A stretch of DNA of 64,000 bases. Origin: Verrucomicrobiota bacterium. Its GTDB lineage: Bacteria > Verrucomicrobiota > Verrucomicrobiia > Opitutales > Opitutaceae. The translations under genes were made by a program, and so were the position numbers. The notes beneath the pieces are model-generated. The model was not told the DNA's origin and did not search any database. It saw only the letters and a list, made by a program, of their open reading frames with translations. Each line of letters begins with the position of its first letter. Position 1 is the first letter of the stretch. Of this stretch, positions 43,553 to 52,259 are shown piece after piece. The stretch lies in NCBI GenBank assembly GCA_016235555.1, contig JACRKC010000131.1, positions 62,001-126,000 on the forward strand, read 5' to 3'.

Positions 43553-43569
43553 GTCGCCATTATGGCGAC
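43553..43569. promoter_or_regulatory. Operator palindrome of the HigBA pair
   Basis: Perfect palindrome GTCGCCATtATGGCGAC, 18 bp before the HigB start. This is the expected binding site for the HTH antitoxin HigA. Confidence 0.65.
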
Positions 43570-43586
43570 TTTCTGGCCGAGCCGCC

Positions 43587-43892
43587 ATGCGCATCATCAC
43601 GGTCAAGCGACTCGCCGAATATGCTGCATTACATTCGACTGTCGCCACCACGCTGGAACATTGGACGGAGTTGATGCTGGCCGGCGAGTTTGCGAACCTT
43701 GTTGAACTCCGGCGAGTGCTGCCCACCGCCGACCAAGTCCGCGTGGAGAGCGGCAGAACGGTCACGATTTTCAACATCAAGAATCACTATCGGCTCATCA
43801 CCGCCATCCACTACAACCACCAAATCGTCTACATCCTGCTGCTGCTCACGCACAGCGACTACGATGCGGGTCACTGGAAGGACAACCTATGA
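43587..43892 (+). CDS. higB: HigB-type mRNA interferase toxin
   Basis: 101 aa. The RelE-like HigB family is shown by MRIITVKRLAEYAALH, then NHYRLITAIHYNHQIVYILL and LTHSDYDAGHWKDNL. HigB cleaves mRNA on the ribosome. The stop overlaps the HigA start (ATGA). The ATG at 43587 follows a palindromic operator. Confidence 0.92.
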   Translation: MRIITVKRLAEYAALHSTVATTLEHWTELMLAGEFANLVELRRVLPTADQVRVESGRTVTIFNIKNHYRLITAIHYNHQIVYILLLLTHSDYDAGHWKDNL

Positions 43893-44311
43893 AGAACACA
43901 CGCAAACTTACCTTCGACCGGCTGCCCACGACCTTCGACGGGCTCATCAAACTGCACGCGCCGCGGCCGATTCATGACGCAGTGGCCTACGCCAACACCG
44001 TCGAGGTCGTCGATGCCCTCGCCGGCCACAAGCTCAACCGCGATCAGGATGATTACCTATTGCTGCTTTCGGCGATGATTGAGCGTTACGAGGCGGACAC
44101 ACTGCCGAAACGGCCGCGGGCTGCCGGCATCGACCTGCTGCGCTACCTGCTCGAAGAAAACGATCTGGGCGGCGACGATCTGGCGAAAATCCTCGCGGTG
44201 GATCGTTCGGTGGCGTTTCGGATTTTGAAAGGCGAGCGGCAGCTCACGACGTCGCACATCAAGGCGTTGCGAGAGAGGTTCGGGGTGCCGGCGGATATGT
44301 TTGTGAGGTGA
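43889..44311 (+). CDS. higA: HigA-type antitoxin
   Basis: 140 aa. The N-terminal part (FDRLPTTFDGLIKLHAPRPI) binds toxin and the C-terminal Cro/C1 HTH (LLEENDLGGDDLAKILAVDR, then ALRERFGVPADMFV) binds the operator. Toxin first, antitoxin second, as usual for HigBA. It is a chromosomal pair outside the plasmid-like element. Confidence 0.92.
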   Translation: MKNTRKLTFDRLPTTFDGLIKLHAPRPIHDAVAYANTVEVVDALAGHKLNRDQDDYLLLLSAMIERYEADTLPKRPRAAGIDLLRYLLEENDLGGDDLAKILAVDRSVAFRILKGERQLTTSHIKALRERFGVPADMFVR

Positions 44312-44344
44312 GTCAGGCGCATCTTCGACAAGTGCGCTGCTGCT

Positions 44345-44743
44345 TCAGTCAACCCCTCCGTATTTCGAAAGTTCCGCTTTCAAGTTCGCCTTAAGATCGT
44401 CAAAACTGACGAGAATCGAACTGCCGGTTCCGACCGGGAAAATGGCGGGAGCCACGCCCTCTTTCTGCATACCGGGAATCCAGTCCCTCAAGAATTCATC
44501 CAACTCAATGGCCTTTGGTTCGTATGATGCCCAGTCGCCGGTCTTGAATAACGACGCGTAGGCCGCATGCGGCCAGAACGGGATGAGCTTTCGGTCCCCA
44601 TCACCAAGGCTTGCCCAGCCATCTTGAAACAAGCTCCAAATGCGTCGTGAGTCGCATACTCGGTGGATAAAGTATTCATAGCGGCGTTTCCCATCGGCCG
44701 CAACGAGCGCCTCGATTTCCCGTTCTTTGGGAGTCCAGCTCAC
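44345..44743 (-). CDS. DUF2750 protein
   Basis: 132 aa. The features WSLFQDGWASLGDGDRKLIP, FWPHAAYASLF and the C-terminal GTGSSILVSFDDLKANLKAE match DUF2750, small cytoplasmic proteins of unknown function. It faces the HigBA pair convergently. The ATG at 44743 is the only good start. Confidence 0.88.
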   Translation of the reverse strand: MSWTPKEREIEALVAADGKRRYEYFIHRVCDSRRIWSLFQDGWASLGDGDRKLIPFWPHAAYASLFKTGDWASYEPKAIELDEFLRDWIPGMQKEGVAPAIFPVGTGSSILVSFDDLKANLKAELSKYGGVD

Positions 44744-44768
44744 GCGTGTTGAGGGTTAATAGCGCAGA

Positions 44769-47051
44769 TCATTTCGCCGGCAGCACCTGCACGGCGTCGA
44801 TGTGGGCGTTGCCGTTGGCGGTGGCGGCGTCGACTTCGACGGCGCCGGGGGTGCCTTTCGCGAAGCGATAGACGCCGAGCGAGACCCACTGGCCGTCGAG
44901 CGGGGCCGGCTGTTTCTGGTTCACGGTGATTTTCGCGGTGCCGTCGGCGTGGCGCACGGTGGTCGCGGTGTTGCTCGCGCGGTTTTCGTGCGGGGCGGTG
45001 GCGAAGCGGACTTCGTAGCGGCCGTCGGCAGGCACGAGGAATTCGAACACGGCCTTGTTGCCGGCGCCGCGCGCGTAGGCGTAGTCGGCACCGACGTGCT
45101 CGAGGTTGGTGCCGGTGGCCCATTTGCCGCTAAGTTTCGCGGCGGTGTTGTCGATGACGATGCCCTTGAGCGAGGCGAGCGGCTTGCCGCCGCCGGACTC
45201 GGCGACGGGCGGCGGGGCGTCGCCGACGAGCTCGATCGTGCCGTCGGTGCCGCGGCGGGCGCGCCCGGGGAGCTTGAGGAGCTCGTCGAGCTCGGACCAG
45301 TAGAGGAGGTAGACGTCGCGGTTGGTGGCGTTGTGCTTGGCGGCGACGTAGGCGGCCTTGCCGACGACCTCGCCCATCATGCCGATGGTCTTCATCACGC
45401 GCACGGTGCCGAGCGCTTGATCGGTCACGCTGATGTCGCGGCCGGCCATGAAGAGATTCGGCACGTTGACGGAGTAGAGGCAGCGATACGGGACCGGGTA
45501 ACCGAAGTCGCGATCGATGCGGCGGTCGTGCTCGGCGATCGAGATGAAGGGGTTGTCGGGAAATTTCGCGGCGTATTCCTTTTTCGCGAAGTGGAGATCG
45601 ATGCTCCACGTGCTGGGCACGCAGCCGTCGGGGAAGTCCTTCTTCGTGACGATGTCCTCGTGCGTGAGCATTACGTCGCCGACGATGCGGCGCGATTCGC
45701 GCGGGCCGCCGATGTAGGCGACCCAGTCGAGCTTCGCGTTGGGGTGCTCCTTGGCGCCGTCGCGGTTCTTCATCGCGTTGAACGCGCCGAAGACTGCGCG
45801 GAGATTCCAGTCGCGGATGTATTCGAGGTCCTTGATCGGGTCCTGGTTGAAGCCGCTTTCCCAAAACCACTCGCCCTTGCCCTGCTGCGTCATCGGGCCG
45901 CGGCCCATCTTGGGGTAGGGAAAATCGTCCATGTTGAGATCGAGCGCCCACGGGGTGGCGGGGAACGACTGCGGCGTCGGGGCGTTGGACCACACCCACA
46001 TGTTGGACATGCCGAGGAGGTCCTTGTATTCGATCTCGTATTTGGCGCCGCCGAGGAACGCGATGCTGCCATGGCCGGTGCAGTCGGAGAAATATTTGCC
46101 GCGGTATTTCTTCTCACGGCTGGTGGAGGTGTTGAGCGACGTGACCGACACGATTTTGCCGTCCCGGGTCTCGACGGCGAAGACGTGCTCGTGGAGGAAA
46201 AGCGAAATGTTTTTCTCGGCGCGGACGAGCTGCTCCTTCTTCGCGTCGCCGAATTCCTCGGCGGGTCCGGGGGAATTCGTGGCGCGGTCGGCGAATTCCT
46301 CGATCATCTCGCCGATGTGCGGGTATTTGCCGCGGCGGATGAGGCCCTGCGACCACACGCGGATCTCGGAGCTGCCGTTGCCGCCGAGCACGCCGCGGTT
46401 CTGGATGAGCGCGACCTTGAGGCCCATGCGCGCGGCGGAGAGGGCGCTGCCCATGCCGCCGTAACCGCCGCCAACCACGACGAGATCGAACTCGCCCATG
46501 TCCTGCGGTGTGGGCGGGAGGCCGAGCGCGGTCTTGCGCCACGCGGAGAGCGGCGCGGTGTCGTTCGGCGGGGTCTCGGCGAGATCGGTGGTGAAATAGA
46601 GCGCGTCGCAGCGGCCGTCGAAGCCGGTGAGATCGTGGAGGGCGAGGGCGGTCTGCTTTTGCGCAACGTCGACGGTGCCGCCGTCGTGCCAGAACCAGTT
46701 GGCGCCCTTCGCGCCGAACGTCTCGGCGAGCGCGGTGCCGTTGACGAGGAGCTGGAACTTGCCCGGCGCCCCGGGGGCTTTCCAGTGGGCGACCCAATCC
46801 TTGGTGCGGACCCAGACGCGGTATTTGCCGGCGGTGGGGAAAGTCACGCTGGTGGAAGCATCGGCGACGGGCTGGCCGAGGCCGTGCGCGAGCAGATAGG
46901 GCGACCCCATGAGGTCGATGAACTGGGTGTCGAGCGACCAGCCGCCGGATTTTTGGAAGCTCTCGGCCTCCACGAGGAGGCGATCGGCGGCGCGGGAGGT
47001 GCCCGTGAAGACGAGGGCGGCGGCGAGGAGGAGAAGGGGAGTGTGTTTCAT
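44769..47051 (-). CDS. Secreted FAD-dependent oxidoreductase with golvesin/CBM-like ends
   Basis: 760 aa with a signal peptide (LLLLAAALVFTGTSRAA). A beta-sandwich of carbohydrate-binding type follows (about 25-170, VEAESFQKSGGWSLDTQF). The FAD-binding domain begins at FDLVVVGGGYGGMGSALSAA and contains RGVLGGNGSSEIRVW. The C-terminal domain resembles golvesin/xanthan-lyase CBM (VFEFLVPADGRYEVRFATAP). The oxidoreductase core is the FAD_oxidored type frequent in glycan loci; the substrate is unknown. It is followed upstream by a palindrome and a Gfo/Idh gene. Confidence 0.92.
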   Translation of the reverse strand: MKHTPLLLLAAALVFTGTSRAADRLLVEAESFQKSGGWSLDTQFIDLMGSPYLLAHGLGQPVADASTSVTFPTAGKYRVWVRTKDWVAHWKAPGAPGKFQLLVNGTALAETFGAKGANWFWHDGGTVDVAQKQTALALHDLTGFDGRCDALYFTTDLAETPPNDTAPLSAWRKTALGLPPTPQDMGEFDLVVVGGGYGGMGSALSAARMGLKVALIQNRGVLGGNGSSEIRVWSQGLIRRGKYPHIGEMIEEFADRATNSPGPAEEFGDAKKEQLVRAEKNISLFLHEHVFAVETRDGKIVSVTSLNTSTSREKKYRGKYFSDCTGHGSIAFLGGAKYEIEYKDLLGMSNMWVWSNAPTPQSFPATPWALDLNMDDFPYPKMGRGPMTQQGKGEWFWESGFNQDPIKDLEYIRDWNLRAVFGAFNAMKNRDGAKEHPNAKLDWVAYIGGPRESRRIVGDVMLTHEDIVTKKDFPDGCVPSTWSIDLHFAKKEYAAKFPDNPFISIAEHDRRIDRDFGYPVPYRCLYSVNVPNLFMAGRDISVTDQALGTVRVMKTIGMMGEVVGKAAYVAAKHNATNRDVYLLYWSELDELLKLPGRARRGTDGTIELVGDAPPPVAESGGGKPLASLKGIVIDNTAAKLSGKWATGTNLEHVGADYAYARGAGNKAVFEFLVPADGRYEVRFATAPHENRASNTATTVRHADGTAKITVNQKQPAPLDGQWVSLGVYRFAKGTPGAVEVDAATANGNAHIDAVQVLPAK

Positions 47052-47057
47052 GGGAAT

Positions 47058-47119
47058 TGTAGGTCGGGGTTTATCCCCGACGCGAAGAGTTGGGTGTCGG
47101 GCGTAAAGCCCGACCTACA
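47058..47119. repeat. Dispersed palindrome
   Basis: TGTAGGTCGGG...CCCGACCTACA arms with an inner pair (GGGGTTTATCCCCGA), between two genes. It belongs to a family also translated inside genes elsewhere in this genome type. Confidence 0.75.
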
Positions 47120-47127
47120 GGCCAGAG

Positions 47128-48498
47128 TCACGCCGACGGGTAGGTGTAGCCGGGGCGGTAGTCACGGCGGAGGAGTTTGTGGGCGGCCTCGTCGCCGACG
47201 ATGCGTTCTTTCGCGCCGTCCCACTCGAGGCTACGGCCGAGCTTGAGCGAGATCATGCCGAGCAACGCCAGGTTGGTGGAGAGATGGACCTCGCCGATGT
47301 CGCTCACGGGTTTGATTTTTCCGTCGCTGCGGATGGCGGCGAGGAAATCGGCGAAGAGTTCGCGGATGTTTTGGGAGTCGGGCGAGTTGAGGCGCGCCTC
47401 TTCGCTGATGGGCGCCTGTCTCCCGTCGATCGGATAAAACGTCCAGCCCTTCTGCCAGCCCATGTGTAACGTGCCCTTGGTGCCGTAGAAATAGCAGCCG
47501 ACGTTCTCGCCCTTGTCGGTGTTGTTGCCGGCGAAGCGGCGGTGCTCCCACTGGACGGTGAACTTGTCGAAGGCGTAGCTCGCGACCTGGTGGTCGGGGG
47601 CGTCGGTGGTCTGCTCGCTGGCGGTGTGGACGATGGGGCCGGCGATGGGGCGGCCGCCGGTGGAGAAAATTTTCTTCGGATATTTTTCGCCGGTGACCCA
47701 GAGGATCTGATCGAGCCAGTGGATGCCCCAGTCGCCGAGGGTGCCGTTGGCGTAGTCGAGATAGTTGCGGAAGCCGCGCGGGTGGATGCCGCGGTTGCCG
47801 GCGCCCTGGCGCGGATCGCGCGGGTCGCCGCCGTTGAACGGCCGGAGTGGGGCGGGGCCGCACCACAGATCCCAATCGAGTTCGGGCGGCACGGCGACGG
47901 TGGGGAGGGGTTTTTCGGGGCCGCCGGCATAGTGCACGAAGCAGCGGACCATGCCGATGTCGCCGAGCTTGCCGGAGCGGATGAAGTCGCGGCCGCTGAC
48001 GTTGTGCGGCGAGATGCGGCGGTGCGTGCCGACCTGGACGACGCGGCCGGTGGCGCGCGCAGCGTTCACCATCGCGCGGCCCTCCAGGACGGTGTGGCCG
48101 ATGGGTTTTTCGACGTAGACGTGGGCGCCGGCCTTGACCGCGGCGATCATGGGCAACGCGTGCCAGTGGTCGGGTGTGCCGATGATCGCGATGTCGGGCT
48201 TGGTCTGCGCGAGGCACTCCCGGTAGTCCTTGAACCGCTTCGGCGTCGCGCCGGAGCCGGCGGCGCCGTTCTTCATTGTGAGATCGAACTGGCGGGCATC
48301 GACGTCGCAGAGGCCGACGAGTTCGCAGGCGCCGCTGGCGAGGGCCTCGCGGAGGATGTTGTTGCCCCACCAGCCGCAGCCGATGAGGACGGTGCGGAAT
48401 TTGCGGGCGCCGGCCTTGTCCTGGGCGCGGATGGAAAACGGCAGGGCGGCGAGCGCGGTGGCGGCGGCGGAGTGTTGGAGGAAGGAGCGGCGGTTCAT
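47128..48498 (-). CDS. Secreted Gfo/Idh/MocA family oxidoreductase
   Basis: 456 aa with a short leader (NRRSFLQHSAAATALAALP) of twin-arginine-like type. The nucleotide-binding turn is LIGCGWWGNNILREAL and the family EKP motif is YVEKPIGHT. LDWDLWCGPAPLRPF is typical of the large secreted subgroup. It is the third family member in this window and neighbours the FAD oxidoreductase, so it probably acts on a glycan-derived sugar. Confidence 0.93.
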   Translation of the reverse strand: MNRRSFLQHSAAATALAALPFSIRAQDKAGARKFRTVLIGCGWWGNNILREALASGACELVGLCDVDARQFDLTMKNGAAGSGATPKRFKDYRECLAQTKPDIAIIGTPDHWHALPMIAAVKAGAHVYVEKPIGHTVLEGRAMVNAARATGRVVQVGTHRRISPHNVSGRDFIRSGKLGDIGMVRCFVHYAGGPEKPLPTVAVPPELDWDLWCGPAPLRPFNGGDPRDPRQGAGNRGIHPRGFRNYLDYANGTLGDWGIHWLDQILWVTGEKYPKKIFSTGGRPIAGPIVHTASEQTTDAPDHQVASYAFDKFTVQWEHRRFAGNNTDKGENVGCYFYGTKGTLHMGWQKGWTFYPIDGRQAPISEEARLNSPDSQNIRELFADFLAAIRSDGKIKPVSDIGEVHLSTNLALLGMISLKLGRSLEWDGAKERIVGDEAAHKLLRRDYRPGYTYPSA

Positions 48499-48513
48499 GA
48501 CGGGGCGGGGTTT

Positions 48514-48607
48514 GTCATTCTGAGCGAAGCGAAGAATCCAGCAGGATTTTCGATGTCGTTTTCGGTTTCGTTAGTCCAATTGGATTCTTCGCGGTGCTCA
48601 GAATGAC
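48514..48607. repeat. CATTCTGAGCGAAGCGAAG-type palindrome
   Basis: Arms GTCATTCTGAGCG.. (48514-48540) and its complement (48581-48607), both with the TGGATTCTTCGC core. This is a very widespread repeat class. It lies between the Gfo/Idh gene and the next minus-strand gene. Confidence 0.8.
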
Positions 48608-48626
48608 AGGTTGGAGCTTTCGGGGA

Positions 48627-51200
48627 TCAATCGTAGGTCAGCCACGCGGTGGCGGTGGTGGCGGTGTCGGCGGTGACGCGCAGCCAGTAGGCTTGGTAAC
48701 CGTCGGGAAACGCGTGCTCGAGCGGGCGGCCCGCGGGGACGTCGAGCGTCGCGTAGGTGGCCCACACGCCGGTGCCGGTGAGATCGACTTCGAGTTTCAT
48801 GCGCACCGGTGCTGCCGCGGTGTGCGAGAGCGTGAGCTTTTTCCGGTCGTAGCCGGTCAGGAGGTAGGGCTCGGAGGGTGCGCCGGCGGTGACAGCAGTG
48901 TCTTTCCACGGACCGCCCACGCCGGTGGCCTTCCCAAACGCCCAGAGGTCGTCGATGGCGCCGAGCCAGACGGCGGCGCGGCCGTCGGTGGAGCGGATGA
49001 TGTGGGGGTTTTGTGGGAGGGGCTTTACGCCCCGATTCGTTTGTCGTCCGGCCAAAGCAGTCGGGGCATAAAGCCCCTCCCACAGCTCCATCTCAACGCC
49101 GGTGAGCACCATGAGGCCGCGCCAGCTCGCGAAGTCCTGGATGCGGCGGTTGTGCGTGGCGATGGGGCGGACTTTGGCGATGCCGCCGGCGTTTTCGGCG
49201 GGGAGTTCGAAGAAGGTGCCGCCGCAGTTCAGCACGTCACGTTCGGTCACGACCTCACGCGCGATGCGCTCGTCGCCAAACGGACCGGTGGCGGCGAAAT
49301 CGGCGCGGCCGCGCGGAAGGCGCCAGCGTTTGCCCTGCTCGTCCGTGTAGATGATCGAGGCCGCGTCGGCGCCGATGACGTTCGTCGGAATCGCGAAGTT
49401 TTTCCGGGCCCACGCGAGGGCGGCCGCGTCGTCGAGGCGGCGGAGGCGCAGGTCAGGGCCCATTTCGTAGTAGCCGCCGGATGTGGCGAGGCCGAGGGTC
49501 TTCTTTTCGGCGCCGCGGGCGTGAAGGAGGCCGGCGGTGCTGGAAGGATAAGACGACGAGGACTGATGGGAGACCAGACCGGCGAAACGAGCGTCGGGCG
49601 TCGTGGGTCGCGGGTCGCGGTTGCGGTAGCTGAAGAAGGCGGTGGCGTGGGCGAGGTCGCGCGAGGCGCGGATGCGAATCCAGGCGCCGGTGTCTTTCGT
49701 GGCACGGGTCTCCCGACCCGTGGCGGAATCACGGGTCGGGAGACCCGTGCCACTTTCAAACGCGATCCACGTGTAGCCGGCCGCGGGCACGTCGATCGTG
49801 CGGAGGGTGGTCCAGCGGCCTTCGCCGGCGCGATCGATTTCGAGCGTGAAGGTCACGGACGCGCCGGCGTCGTGCGCGAGGTGGAGGAGGCGCTGCTCGA
49901 AACCGGAGAACAGAAACGGATCCGACGGGGCGTCCTTTTTCACCGGCTCATCGAGCCACACGGCGCCGCGGCCGAGGCACGGTCCGAGGCGGTCGAGTTG
50001 CGCGGGGTCGACGAACCAGAGGTTGGATTGCGACTGGCCGGGACCGGCGATGGTGCCCTTCACGCGGCGCTTGTTGAGGAATTCGCTTTTCGCGGTGTCG
50101 TCGCAACCGAGCACGAGGCGGTCGCCCCAGCGGGTGAAGTCGCCGACGACCTTGAGGTAGTTCGAGCGCGGGGCGATGCCGGAGGATTTCGCGGGCGCGA
50201 AATCCTTGGGGAAACGCCAGAACGCGCCGTGCATCGTCATGAGCAGGTCGGTTTCGCCGATGTCGCGGATGCGGGGCCACTCGGTGTTCCAGCCGTGCGC
50301 GCCGTCGTAGCTGTGGCTCGCCTTCGGCAGGCGGTAGCTGTGCCACGGACTGTCGGGGCGTAAAGCCCCTCCCACCGTTTTCGTGTCGCGCACCATGAGG
50401 ATGAGCGAGCGGTGATCCCAGCCGATGGTCCAAAGGGGATCGGTGGCGGGATTTGGGTTGCCGCTGAGGTCACCCGGGCCGGTGACCTCGGTGAACTGGT
50501 TGCGGCGGACGACGGTCCATTTTTCGGCGCGGCCATCCCACTCGGCGAGGGCGCCGCTGGGGATGTCGGGTTTCTGGCGGGCGAGGGCGGATTGCTCGCC
50601 GTTGTTGGCGTAGATGAGCACGCCCTGGCCGGAGTAGAGGCCCTTGCCGTGGTAGCCGGGGAGATCGGCCTTGCGGCCGTCTTTCACCTGCTCGTCGCGG
50701 AACAGCTCGGTGACGGCGAGCGAGCGCACGTCGACCTCGTAGAAACCCTCCTCCATCGACGCGTAGTAGATCTTGTTGGCGGGATCGGTGAGGTGCCGGG
50801 CGTTGCCGGTGGGGCGGCCGAACATCTGGTCGTAGGAAATCGCGCGCACGCGGCGCTGCGCATCGATCGCGTAGGGGCCGATGAAGAGCTGCTGCGACTC
50901 GGTGTGGATGAAACGATTCGCGGGCGTGCCACCGATGCTCTCGGGGCGGATGATCTGCCGGAGGTCGGAGGTGATTTCGTAGAGTTTGTCGTCGGAGCCT
51001 TTCGGCGAGTGGGGCGAGTAAGTGACGACCCAGAGGCGGTCGGCCCACGGGACGACGGCGCCGGTGCCGCACTCGTTGCCGCCGTTGAACATCGCGAGGT
51101 GCGGATAGACGCCGCTGATCTGAAACGGGGGAGAGGCATCCGCGGCGGCGACGGACGAGGCCAGGGCGAGGAGGGCCGCGAGGGTGAGGGGTAACTTCAT
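48627..51200 (-). CDS. Large secreted protein of unknown function with in-frame repeats
   Basis: About 857 aa with a signal peptide (PLTLAALLALASSVAAADAS). The mature part has alternating Trp- and Gly-rich beta segments (VVPWADRLWVVTYSPH, TIGWDHRSLILMVRD) suggesting a beta-propeller; I recognise no catalytic motif. Three palindromic insertions are translated at about residues 276-283, 483-501 and 706-730. The ATG at 51200 begins the signal peptide; the frame continues upstream but overlaps another gene. Its place among esterases suggests a surface or glycan role; this is inference. Confidence 0.8.
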   Translation of the reverse strand: MKLPLTLAALLALASSVAAADASPPFQISGVYPHLAMFNGGNECGTGAVVPWADRLWVVTYSPHSPKGSDDKLYEITSDLRQIIRPESIGGTPANRFIHTESQQLFIGPYAIDAQRRVRAISYDQMFGRPTGNARHLTDPANKIYYASMEEGFYEVDVRSLAVTELFRDEQVKDGRKADLPGYHGKGLYSGQGVLIYANNGEQSALARQKPDIPSGALAEWDGRAEKWTVVRRNQFTEVTGPGDLSGNPNPATDPLWTIGWDHRSLILMVRDTKTVGGALRPDSPWHSYRLPKASHSYDGAHGWNTEWPRIRDIGETDLLMTMHGAFWRFPKDFAPAKSSGIAPRSNYLKVVGDFTRWGDRLVLGCDDTAKSEFLNKRRVKGTIAGPGQSQSNLWFVDPAQLDRLGPCLGRGAVWLDEPVKKDAPSDPFLFSGFEQRLLHLAHDAGASVTFTLEIDRAGEGRWTTLRTIDVPAAGYTWIAFESGTGLPTRDSATGRETRATKDTGAWIRIRASRDLAHATAFFSYRNRDPRPTTPDARFAGLVSHQSSSSYPSSTAGLLHARGAEKKTLGLATSGGYYEMGPDLRLRRLDDAAALAWARKNFAIPTNVIGADAASIIYTDEQGKRWRLPRGRADFAATGPFGDERIAREVVTERDVLNCGGTFFELPAENAGGIAKVRPIATHNRRIQDFASWRGLMVLTGVEMELWEGLYAPTALAGRQTNRGVKPLPQNPHIIRSTDGRAAVWLGAIDDLWAFGKATGVGGPWKDTAVTAGAPSEPYLLTGYDRKKLTLSHTAAAPVRMKLEVDLTGTGVWATYATLDVPAGRPLEHAFPDGYQAYWLRVTADTATTATAWLTYD
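49012..49084. repeat. In-frame palindrome (TGTGGGAGGGGCTTTA family)
   Basis: Arms 49012-49035 and 49061-49084 are inverted copies (one mismatch, TACG/TATG). Translated as GLYAPTALAGRQTNRGVKPL within the 857-aa protein. A single arm of the same family is translated at 50353-50375. Confidence 0.85.
49699..49753. repeat. In-frame palindrome (GTGGCACGGGTCTCCC family)
   Basis: Perfect 23-bp arms 49699-49721 and 49731-49753. Translated as GTGLPTRDSATGRETRAT within the 857-aa protein, at a predicted loop. Confidence 0.88.
50353..50375. repeat. Single in-frame repeat arm
   Basis: One 23-bp arm of the TGGGAGGGGCTTTACGCCCC family, without its partner, translated as VGGALRPDS in the 857-aa protein. 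Confidence 0.75.
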
Positions 51201-51204
51201 GCGA

Positions 51205-51321
51205 TCAACGAGCCTCGGGGCGGCGGAGGGGGATGGCGACATTGAAGCTGCGCACGCGGCCGGTCTCGCAGGTGTCGGCGCCGGGCAGGCCCAAGGCGGC
51301 GCCCCGGAAGAAACGTGACAT
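51205..51321 (-). pseudogene. Possible 3' remnant of a lost gene
   Basis: A 38-codon frame (ATG at 51321) ends in LPGADTCETGRVRSFNVAIP and LRRPEAR-stop. This looks like the tail of a real protein rather than random sequence, and its upstream side is cut by a palindrome (51333-51388). The family is not identified, so this is weakly supported. Confidence 0.3.
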
Positions 51322-51332
51322 CGCAACGACGG

Positions 51333-51388
51333 GTAGCTGCGAGCGTGGGCGAGTGGCTCGCCCGTAAACCACTCGCTCTCGCGGCTAC
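51333..51388. repeat. Imperfect palindrome (GTAGCTGCGAGC family)
   Basis: Arms 51333-51356 and 51369-51388 pair imperfectly (GTAGC.GCGAG...GAGTGG). It separates the remnant at 51205-51321 from the SGNH hydrolase gene. Confidence 0.6.
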
Positions 51389-51439
51389 ACCCCACGAAAT
51401 CTCGGTGTCGCCGCACCACGGCGGCCGGGCGGAGGGGCG

Positions 51440-52141
51440 TCATGGGGGAAGCCGCAGCGACTGCAGCGCCTCGAACCAGCGCTGCGCCATCTTGGCGGCG
51501 CCGGTGGTGTTGGGATGCACGAGGTCGGCGACGGTGTCGGTGCGCCAGTCGAAGCCGGTCGCCTGATCGACGAGGATCACGGGCTGATTCGGGGAATGCA
51601 GGCGCGGCGCGAGGCGGGCGAGTTCGAGGTTGAGCGCGGGCAGGTAGGCGTATTTCGGGAGCTTGCCGGCGGGAATGACCTGCGCGAGCAGCACGATGAC
51701 GCGCGGGTTTTGCGCGCGGGCGAGGCGGATGATTTCCTCGGTTGCGCGCACGATGCCGGGGACCGGGTTTTCCTCGACGGTGTGGTTGTGGCCGGAGTGC
51801 AGCAGGATGATGTCGGCGGGGTTGGCGCGAAACCAGTCGGCGAAATGCGCGGCGAGGAACTCCGCGTTGCGCCCGCTGTAGGCCTCGTGGCGCAGCGCGC
51901 CGTGCGGGGCCTTGGTGGAGCGCGAACCGACGAACTCGAATTTGACCGGGAGGGCGGCGAGTTTTGCGGCGAGTTCGATGCGGTAGTTGCCGAAGCCGCC
52001 ATCGACCGCCGTGATCGAATCGCCGACCGGCATGATGCGCCACACGCGATCGAGCTCGGCCGCCGGGGCGGCGGTCGCGGCGAGACGTGCGATGGCGAGC
52101 GCGGCGCAGAATCCGAGACGGAGACGGGGAGGAATTCTCAT
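51440..52141 (-). CDS. Secreted SGNH/GDSL hydrolase
   Basis: 233 aa with a signal peptide (LGFCAALAIARLAATAAPAA). The catalytic Ser is in VGDSITAV, block III is SGHNHTVEE and the Asp-x-x-His dyad is DLVHPN. This is a complete and probably active esterase, likely removing acetyl groups from glycans. It is divergent from the fused esterase at 52260 across 118 bp. Confidence 0.92.
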   Translation of the reverse strand: MRIPPRLRLGFCAALAIARLAATAAPAAELDRVWRIMPVGDSITAVDGGFGNYRIELAAKLAALPVKFEFVGSRSTKAPHGALRHEAYSGRNAEFLAAHFADWFRANPADIILLHSGHNHTVEENPVPGIVRATEEIIRLARAQNPRVIVLLAQVIPAGKLPKYAYLPALNLELARLAPRLHSPNQPVILVDQATGFDWRTDTVADLVHPNTTGAAKMAQRWFEALQSLRLPP

Positions 52142-52259
52142 GGTTTGAACATCAGCTGTCCGACGCGGCGCGGCAATCGAAGGACGCCGCGAAAAAGGGC
52201 GGGGGCGCGAGTCGAACCTTGCCACGGACTGCGACGCGCCGTCGTTTCTTTCCCGCAAC

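Noticed and set aside
41073-43586. Long plus-strand frame running into HigB
   Set aside because: The part before 43587 is the shadow of the DUF1549/DUF1553 gene. Only the last 101 codons are real (HigB).
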